From Candidatus Zixiibacteriota bacterium (GTDB taxonomy: Bacteria; Zixibacteria; MSB-5A5; GN15; FEB-12), in contig JACRAV010000169.1 of the NCBI GenBank assembly GCA_016213305.1, positions 1 through 15,835 on the forward strand: 15,835 bases of DNA, in the 5' to 3' direction. This document shows positions 1 through 4,715 of the stretch, piece after piece. A program made the position numbers and the translations under genes. The notes beneath the pieces were generated by a model that saw nothing but the letters and a program-made list of their open reading frames with translations, made no database searches and was not told the origin of the DNA. The stretch's first letter is position 1, and the number at the start of each line of letters is the position of its first letter.

Positions 1-150
1 GAGGTTATACAGCCCGGCGTACCCGTTGGGAATGGCAAAGGCGGCCAGTCCTTTGCGAGTGGCCATCTGCGCCGCGCCTTTGACGACGGCATTGAGTCCG
101 CCGCAATCGCCGCCGCTGGTGATAATTCCGATCCGTCGAATGTCCATCAT
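1..150 (-). CDS. pfkA: 6-phosphofructokinase, N-terminal fragment
   Basis: Only the first ~49 residues are inside the window; the gene runs off the left edge. The protein starts MDIRRIGIITSGGDCGGLN and continues with NAVVKG and a PNGYAGLYNL stretch. The T-S-G-G-D loop followed by G-L-N-A-V is the nucleotide/phosphate-binding N-terminus of the phosphofructokinase family, which phosphorylates fructose 6-phosphate at C1 in glycolysis. There are two consecutive ATG codons (150 and 147). A GAGG ribosome binding site lies 5 bases before the second, so translation probably starts at 147. The 'GGDCGGLN' variant differs from the 'GGDAPGMN' of typical ATP-dependent enzymes and resembles forms that can use pyrophosphate, but the residues that decide ATP or pyrophosphate use lie outside the window. 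The family call is firm; the phosphoryl donor is unknown. A good promoter lies about 85 bases upstream. Confidence 0.88.
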   Translation of the reverse strand, partial: MMDIRRIGIITSGGDCGGLNAVVKGAAQMATRKGLAAFAIPNGYAGLYNL

Positions 151-234
151 ACCCTCGTCGCTATGTTCAGTACCTTCGCCGTCCCGTCAAGCCACAGGCC
201 GGAATCGGCCCCGCTCACGAATGGCTGGTGAGAA

Positions 235-263
235 AGTATAGACTGCCCCGGGTGCGCCGTCAA
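235..263 (-). promoter_or_regulatory. sigma-70 type promoter for phosphofructokinase
   Basis: On the minus strand a -35 box TTGACG (263-258) and a -10 box TATACT (240-235) are separated by exactly 17 bases. Transcription would begin near 228, giving a leader of about 80 bases before the pfkA start. The leader contains a small perfect hairpin (GGCCG/CGGCC at 197-210). The match is close to consensus; no experimental support is available. Confidence 0.6.
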
Positions 264-310
264 CGTTGAAGCTGTCGGCGAATATCAGAAATATGTCGAT
301 GCGCCGTCGC

Positions 311-523
311 CTACCCGATCACAAAGCCGCGCCGGGATTGCGGCACAACCGTGTGGATGACTACCGCCGGGATGTCGGCGCGATGAAAATCGAAATCCAC
401 CGTATCGGCACGGTGGGGCAGGCGGGGTCGCCCGTCCGTCTCGTAATGCGCCTTGAAACGCAGTTGGTCACCGACTTGAAGATAAATCTGCGTGTCGGAG
501 ACCTCGATAACCGTGGCCTTCAT
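311..523 (-). CDS. small hypothetical protein, 70 residues
   Basis: Unrecognised. The predicted protein begins MKATVIEVSDTQIYLQVGDQ, has a basic middle (residues about 20-38) and ends with hydrophobic strands (PAVVIHTVV) and SRRGFVIG. It has no signal peptide or membrane segment; the alternating hydrophobic pattern suggests a small beta-rich fold, which is inference. The ATG at 523 is preferred over an in-frame ATG at 529 because AGGTG lies 7 bases before it. It lies upstream of pfkA in the same orientation, but with a ~160-base gap and a separate pfkA promoter, so it need not be co-transcribed. The opposite strand here is also open (266-769), but that reading gives an arginine-rich protein with no recognisable pattern. 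The gene is plausible rather than certain. Confidence 0.5.
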   Translation of the reverse strand: MKATVIEVSDTQIYLQVGDQLRFKAHYETDGRPRLPHRADTVDFDFHRADIPAVVIHTVVPQSRRGFVIG

Positions 524-660
524 GGACATTCACCTGTTCCGGCGTCAATCGATGAGCGATCCTCCGACATGGAAGCGCAAGTCAAAGTCGGCCTGTCATC
601 ATGTACGCGCGAGTCGGTCCCGGATTGCTCTGATTGGCGCAAAGCTGATGTTGCCGCGAG

Positions 661-666
661 TATAAT
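661..666 (+). promoter_or_regulatory. possible -10 box upstream of the ccm operon
   Basis: A perfect TATAAT on the plus strand, but no good -35 hexamer lies at 16-18 bases; the nearest candidate (TTGGCG, 634-639) is 21 bases away. If used, it would give a leader of nearly 300 bases containing both short ORFs before ccmC. Confidence 0.25.
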
Positions 667-697
667 CCGGCCTGCCGACATCTGTCAAGGAGACATT

Positions 698-769
698 TTG
701 TTTCGAACCGATGGGAATCTTCGGTGTTCCATAGGTAATGAAACGTCGGCTATCTATAATTTGTCGTGA
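698..769 (+). CDS. possible 23-residue leader ORF with TTG start
   Basis: A TTG codon lies 5 bases after a good Shine-Dalgarno sequence, AAGGAG (687-692), and opens a 23-codon frame ending at TGA 767-769. The peptide (MFRTDGNLRCSIGNETS…) resembles nothing I know. Its stop overlaps a GTG in a GTGA arrangement that opens a second frame running to 954, containing the 853 ORF. Support is only the ribosome binding site and position; it may be a chance ORF. Confidence 0.2.
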   Translation: MFRTDGNLRCSIGNETSAIYNLS

Positions 770-852
770 TGTTGCTTCCGGGGGCTTGCGAGCAGGAATT
801 TGTGCAGTTCCAAGGCCGCCAATCGATTCCGGCAACGTGCGGAGGTGATTAC

Positions 853-954
853 ATGGCAAAGGATTGTGAAAAAAGGTTCAATCTATCCGGAAATTATGTT
901 GCCTTTTCGGGCTGGAAGCGTATCATACCTGACAGTAAAGGACCTACTTGGTAG
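853..954 (+). CDS. possible 33-residue leader peptide before ccmC
   Basis: An ATG at 853 is preceded by GGAGGTGA (841-848), one of the strongest ribosome binding sites in the window, with ideal spacing. The frame encodes 33 residues (MAKDCEKRFNLSGNYVAFSG…PTW) and stops at 952-954, ten bases before the ccmC ATG. ccmC itself has only a weak ribosome binding site, so translation of this ORF could deliver ribosomes to ccmC. The peptide has one cysteine, no membrane segment and no heme-binding CXXCH or Cys-Pro motif. It could be extended upstream in frame to a GTG at 766, but the strong site argues for 853. A promoter-like pair at 899-926 lies within it. Function unknown. Confidence 0.35.
   Translation: MAKDCEKRFNLSGNYVAFSGWKRIIPDSKGPTW
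899..926 (+). promoter_or_regulatory. weak candidate promoter directly before ccmC
   Basis: TTGCCT (899-904) and TATCAT (921-926) are separated by 16 bases, putting a transcription start near 933, about 32 bases before the ccmC ATG. The -10 box is identical to that of the ABC-operon promoter at 6848-6853. It overlaps the short ORF at 853-954, so the two interpretations compete. Confidence 0.3.
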
Positions 955-964
955 TGTTTAAGAT

Positions 965-1621
965 ATGTGGTGGAAGCTTCTGATATTTGTGGTGATGGCG
1001 ATCGTAATTGTCGCCAGCTTTGTCACGCCCGCACCGCAGAAGGTGATCGGCGAGGCCAGCCGTGTATTTTACTACCATATACCTCAGGCCTGGGTGTGTG
1101 TGGTCGCCTTCGCCATCTCGATGGTTTATTCCATTAGATACTTGATGAAGCGCCAGCTGGTTGAGGATGACCGCGCCGGCGTTGCGGCGGGGTTGGGACT
1201 GATCTTTTGCATCCTGGCCACCGTGACCGGTTCGGTATTCGCAAAAGTAACCTGGGGATCATTCTGGAATTGGGATCCGAGGGAGACCTCGATCTTTATA
1301 TTGTTGCTGATCTACGGCGCGTATTTCGCGCTGAGAGGAGCGATCGAGACGGAAGAACGCCGGGCAACGCTGGCGGCCGTCTATTCGATCTTCGCCTTTG
1401 TGACCGTACCATTTCTGATCTTCGTCGTGCCGCGTATGGTCCCCTCGCTCCATCCGGCCGACTCGATCGTCGATAAAAATATGAAATTCACGATGGGACC
1501 CTCGGTCCGGGCGATCTTTTTTACCTCGCTGGCCCTGTTCACCGCCCTGTTCTTCTGGATGCTCAGTCTCGGTGTGCGGGTTCAGCGGCTGATCAGGCGC
1601 GATTTGGAGAAGGAGCTTTAG
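965..1621 (+). CDS. ccmC: heme exporter/handling protein CcmC
   Basis: A 218-residue multi-pass inner-membrane protein of the heme-handling family. It presents heme to the chaperone CcmE on the outer face of the membrane during system I cytochrome c maturation. Six hydrophobic segments can be traced. The tryptophan-rich WWD motif is clear at residues 97-108 (WGSFWNWDPRET). The two conserved external heme ligands are present as His38 (in FYYHIPQAW) and His163 (in SLHPADS). Length fits the family (~220-250). The ATG at 965 gives an immediate first membrane helix; its ribosome binding site is weak, perhaps compensated by coupling to the short ORF ending at 954. The stop codon abuts the next start, marking it as first of the ccmCDEF operon. 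CcsA proteins share the WWD motif, but the ccmE and ccmF neighbours settle the call. Confidence 0.93.
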   Translation: MWWKLLIFVVMAIVIVASFVTPAPQKVIGEASRVFYYHIPQAWVCVVAFAISMVYSIRYLMKRQLVEDDRAGVAAGLGLIFCILATVTGSVFAKVTWGSFWNWDPRETSIFILLLIYGAYFALRGAIETEERRATLAAVYSIFAFVTVPFLIFVVPRMVPSLHPADSIVDKNMKFTMGPSVRAIFFTSLALFTALFFWMLSLGVRVQRLIRRDLEKEL

Positions 1622-1735
1622 ATGGACGGCAATTATGTGGCGCTCGGCGTGACGCTGGTGGTCTGGATTGGACTGTTTGTGTTTTTGTACCGGCTCGATA
1701 AACGGGTCAGGGAACTGGAAGGAAAATCTCGATGA
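1622..1735 (+). CDS. ccmD: CcmD-like small membrane protein
   Basis: A 37-residue protein starting on the base after the ccmC stop: MDGNYVALGVTLVVWIGLFV followed by FLYRLDKRVRELEGKSR. It has one membrane helix (about residues 6-23) and a charged cytoplasmic tail, the shape of CcmD. CcmD is a short, poorly conserved protein that stabilises the CcmC-CcmE interaction and helps release heme-loaded CcmE. Its TGA overlaps the ccmE ATG (ATGA), so the two are translationally coupled. The call rests on size, topology and position between ccmC and ccmE, since the family has little sequence signature. Confidence 0.8.
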   Translation: MDGNYVALGVTLVVWIGLFVFLYRLDKRVRELEGKSR

Positions 1736-2169
1736 AGGCAAAATATGTCATCGGCGGTATCATTATCGTGGTCTTTCTGATCTGGGGGACTTCGGCGTTT
1801 CTCAAGACCACGATTCAATATGTGCCGCTTGAAGAGGCGTCTCGGGCTACCCGCACCGTGCAAGTGATGGGAAAGATTGATTTCGCGCGCGTAAAGTACA
1901 ACGCCACCGATACTCGTCTGGAGTTCGCGGTGTACGACGCGGATGCCAAAGACACTCTCAATACGCCCCGGTATCCGGTCGTCTATTATGGGGTGGTCCC
2001 CGGCAACTTTGATCAGGCCAAGTCGGTCGTGTTGAAAGGGAAGCCGGGCAACGACGGCGTCTTTGTGGCCGAGCAGATGCTGGTCAAGTGTCCGTCGAAG
2101 TACCAGGGCGAGGGCGGCGAGTGGCAGGATATCAAAAACGATAAAGCCGAGGCGCCCCAAGGAGTCTGA
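1732..2169 (+). CDS. ccmE: cytochrome c maturation heme chaperone CcmE, CXXXY type
   Basis: A 145-residue periplasmic heme chaperone anchored by one N-terminal helix (about residues 4-23), followed by the OB-fold-like beta domain of CcmE. Recognisable elements are VQVMGKID, the YPVVYYGVVPGNF stretch and VFVAEQMLVKCPSKYQG. Classical CcmE binds heme covalently through a histidine in an HXXXY motif. Here the motif is Cys120-P-S-K-Tyr124, the CXXXY variant known from Desulfovibrio and archaea and usually found where CcmH is missing. CcmE takes heme from CcmC and passes it to the CcmF-containing ligation complex. The start overlaps the ccmD stop and the stop lies 2 bases before ccmF. The short C-terminal tail is charged and probably disordered. 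Confidence 0.93.
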   Translation: MKAKYVIGGIIIVVFLIWGTSAFLKTTIQYVPLEEASRATRTVQVMGKIDFARVKYNATDTRLEFAVYDADAKDTLNTPRYPVVYYGVVPGNFDQAKSVVLKGKPGNDGVFVAEQMLVKCPSKYQGEGGEWQDIKNDKAEAPQGV

Positions 2170-2171
2170 GC

Positions 2172-4526
2172 ATGGACTGGCAATCCCCAGGAGAGCTGTG
2201 CATCTGGTTTGCGCTGACGTTCAATATTGTCGCCGGCGTTGCCTTTGCATTGCGAGCACTCGGAAATCATTCATTCGAGCCGCTGGCCCGGCGGGCGTAC
2301 CATGTGTTCGCCGTTTCGGTCGCGGGGGCGTCGGTCTGGCTGTATGTTCTGTTCTTCACCCACAATTACGCTTTCAAGTATGTGTATGAGTATTCCGAGC
2401 GGAGCCAGTCTTTTCTCTATATCCTTTCCGCTTTCTGGGGCGGTCAGGAAGGGACATACCTCCTCTGGTTGCTGTTTAATGCCGTTTTCGGTTATCTGCT
2501 GATCAGAAATGCCGCCCAGCATCGGTACTGGGCGATGACGGTGTATGCGACTGTCAATCTCTTCTTTTTGATTCTTCTTGTGCGCCTTTCGCCCTTCGCT
2601 TATCTGGGCCAACCGGCCGCAGACGGCATGGGGTTAAACCCGCTCTTGCGGGATCCCTGGATGGTAATTCACCCGCCAATCATGTTTGTCGGATATTCGA
2701 TCGCCGCCCTGCCCTTTGTCATCGCGCTGGCGGCTTTGATCAAGAACGACTTTTCGCAATGGAATAAGATCGCGTTTCCATGGGTGGCAGTCACTGCCGC
2801 CGGGCTGGCGGCCGGAAATATTCTCGGTGGCTTCTGGGCGTACAAGACACTTGGCTGGGGCGGATACTGGGGCTGGGACCCGGTTGAAAACTCATCTCTG
2901 GTGCCGTGGATGGTCTCCCTGGCTCTTCTTCACGGAATGATATTGGAACGACGTTCCGGCGCATTGCGGCGAACCAACCTGGCCCTGTCGGCTGTTCTCT
3001 TCCTTCTGGTGGTGTACGGCACGTTTCTAACCCGTAGCGGCGTTCTGCAAGATTTTTCGGTCCACAGTTTCACCGATCTCGGCATTACGGGACTTCTGGT
3101 TGGCTTCATGCTGTTCTTTCTGGTCATGTCGGCGGGATTGTTCGTGTTCCGGACGGCTCATATTCATTCCGGCGACCTCAATTTCAATTTCTTTGGGCGC
3201 GAGTTTCTACTTTTTGCCGGTATGGTCACGCTGTTGATCTTTGGATTGGAAGTGGCGATCTGGATGTCACTCCCGTTGCTTACCAAGGCGTTTGGTGCCT
3301 CGCCGCGAGCGGCCGATATCGCCACCTACAATGCCTTTGCTCAGCCGCTGTCGGTGGTCATCGCGGTTCTCCTGGCGATTTCGCCCTTTGCCAATTTTGT
3401 CCCGTTCAAACTCGAAAACTGGGGGCGAAAGCTGGCCATTGTTTCGGCGCTGGCGGTGATGTGCGCGGGGCTTCTGGCCCTTTTCGCTTCGGATGATAAA
3501 GCCGTGGTCGCGGTGACCGCTTTGCTGGCGGTTCTGGGTCTGGGCATGGCGTTGTGGCGAAAGGACTGGCTGATGCCACTGGCGCCGGGTTTGGCCGTTG
3601 GTCTGGTGACGGTGGTGATCTGTTTGATTTCCGGCGTCCGTGAACCGCTCCACCTGATGTTTTTCAGCGTCGCGGCGGTCGCGCTTGTTTCCAATGCGCG
3701 CTTGATGGTCGATTTTATTCGCACCAAGTGGTTGGCGGCCGGCGGGCATATCACCCATTTTGGTTTTGCCGTCATGATTATCGGGGTCCTGGCGTCGTCG
3801 GCTTTTTCCACCAACCAGAAGGTTGTCCTTCCGAGGGGCGAAGCAAAATCGGCGATGGGGTTTCAGATAACATATAACGGACTGGCGCAGAAAATTGCCA
3901 CACCCAACAATGAAGTGCTCTTATCGCTCGATCATGGCGGAACGAAGTTCGAGGGTCGGCCGCAACTGTATTTTTCAGAGCGCATGGGCGGCTTGATGAA
4001 AAAGCCGTTCATCAGTCGGGCGTTGTTGCACGATACCTATTTTTCGCCCGAAGAAGTCAAGGAGCCCTCCGATGAACCCCTGATACTGAAGAAGGGAGAG
4101 CCGGTAGTTGTCGGTCCGGTAACCCTCACTTTCCTGGGATTTGAAATCGGTCAGCACACCGATACGATATCATCTATGAAAGTGACGGCCAAACTTGAAA
4201 GTAAATCGTACGACAAAACGGTGTCCCTGGCGCCTGCACGGATACATAAAACCGGGCCCGATGGCCAGCCGATGATGGTTTCCGAGCCGGATCTGCTAGT
4301 AGCGGGTGAACAAGCTTATCAGGTCGAGATTCAATCCATTTTAGCCGATCAGGGTGCGGTCACGCTCACCATTCCCGGCCTGTCCGATCCAATGAGTATA
4401 GACCAGTTGATTCTGGATGTGTCCAACAAGCCGCTGATCAATCTGGTCTGGGCTGGCGCGTTCTTAATCCTGATTGGGACGATTACCGCCTTCTTGCGGC
4501 GGCACAACGACTTGCAAACACAGTAA
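2172..4526 (+). CDS. ccmF: cytochrome c heme lyase subunit CcmF
   Basis: A 784-residue multi-pass membrane protein, the core of the system I heme ligation complex that attaches heme to CXXCH motifs outside the membrane. The WWD motif is at residues 229-246 (WGGYWGWDPVENSS…). The expected ligand histidines are visible: His167 (HPPIMFVGY), His254, His298 (after GTFLTRSGVLQDF) and one in the later GGHITHFGF segment. A large non-membrane domain follows (about 550-750), then a final membrane helix (about 756-776). It is longer than the ~650 residues of E. coli CcmF, mainly in the late helices and external domain. A GGAG site precedes the start, 2 bases after the ccmE stop. CcmH and CcmI partners are not in the window; a 189-base gap follows. 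Confidence 0.95.
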   Translation: MDWQSPGELCIWFALTFNIVAGVAFALRALGNHSFEPLARRAYHVFAVSVAGASVWLYVLFFTHNYAFKYVYEYSERSQSFLYILSAFWGGQEGTYLLWLLFNAVFGYLLIRNAAQHRYWAMTVYATVNLFFLILLVRLSPFAYLGQPAADGMGLNPLLRDPWMVIHPPIMFVGYSIAALPFVIALAALIKNDFSQWNKIAFPWVAVTAAGLAAGNILGGFWAYKTLGWGGYWGWDPVENSSLVPWMVSLALLHGMILERRSGALRRTNLALSAVLFLLVVYGTFLTRSGVLQDFSVHSFTDLGITGLLVGFMLFFLVMSAGLFVFRTAHIHSGDLNFNFFGREFLLFAGMVTLLIFGLEVAIWMSLPLLTKAFGASPRAADIATYNAFAQPLSVVIAVLLAISPFANFVPFKLENWGRKLAIVSALAVMCAGLLALFASDDKAVVAVTALLAVLGLGMALWRKDWLMPLAPGLAVGLVTVVICLISGVREPLHLMFFSVAAVALVSNARLMVDFIRTKWLAAGGHITHFGFAVMIIGVLASSAFSTNQKVVLPRGEAKSAMGFQITYNGLAQKIATPNNEVLLSLDHGGTKFEGRPQLYFSERMGGLMKKPFISRALLHDTYFSPEEVKEPSDEPLILKKGEPVVVGPVTLTFLGFEIGQHTDTISSMKVTAKLESKSYDKTVSLAPARIHKTGPDGQPMMVSEPDLLVAGEQAYQVEIQSILADQGAVTLTIPGLSDPMSIDQLILDVSNKPLINLVWAGAFLILIGTITAFLRRHNDLQTQ

Positions 4527-4599
4527 AGCCCACGTTCATCGACCGCTCAAGTCGTTCCTCGGACTGCCGAATAGTATGAATAGCAAGACAATAGAGATA

Positions 4600-4628
4600 T
4601 TGACAAGCGGTTTAGTTTGTTATTTATT
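4600..4628 (+). promoter_or_regulatory. sigma-70 type promoter for the multiheme cytochrome gene
   Basis: TTGACA (4600-4605), a 17-base spacer, then TTTATT (4623-4628) in a locally AT-rich stretch. Transcription would start near 4635 and give an ~80-base leader containing the hairpin at 4680-4700. No convincing terminator separates it from ccmF, so readthrough from the ccm operon is also possible. Confidence 0.5.
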
Positions 4629-4679
4629 TCACAAAGTGGCAACGCGATTGTGGTCTTGAATGACGACGACTGTTCATGA

Positions 4680-4700
4680 AGGCCGGCAGCTTACCGGCCT
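4680..4700 (+). repeat. perfect inverted repeat in the cytochrome mRNA leader
   Basis: AGGCCGG (4680-4686) and CCGGCCT (4694-4700) form a perfect 7-bp GC-rich stem with a 7-base loop, ending just before the ribosome binding site (GGAAGG) of the multiheme gene. No T-run follows, so it is not an ordinary terminator. It could protect the 5' end or modulate ribosome access; that is inference. Confidence 0.5.
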
Positions 4701-4715
4701 AGTTGGAAGGATCGT

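Larger units (their letters stand above)
524..964. other. gap between divergent genes, no convincing long gene
   Basis: This ~440-base stretch separates the minus-strand small gene from the plus-strand ccm operon. The longer open frames on either strand give compositionally unlikely proteins. What can be seen on the plus strand is a perfect TATAAT at 661-666, two short ribosome-binding-site-led ORFs (698-769 and 853-954) and a weak promoter-like pair just before ccmC (899-926). It probably serves as the leader/promoter region of the ccm operon. No RNA gene or repeat was recognised. Confidence 0.55.

Noticed and set aside
266..769. 167-residue open frame on the plus strand
   Set aside because: It covers the minus-strand 70-residue gene, has no ribosome binding site at its ATG, and its product looks random. 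Only its last part, from TTG 698, has a good ribosome binding site and is listed separately at low confidence.
4527..4600. Terminator after ccmF
   Set aside because: Only 4-bp stems can be drawn and there is no T-run, so I do not call a terminator; the ccm transcript may continue into the cytochrome gene.
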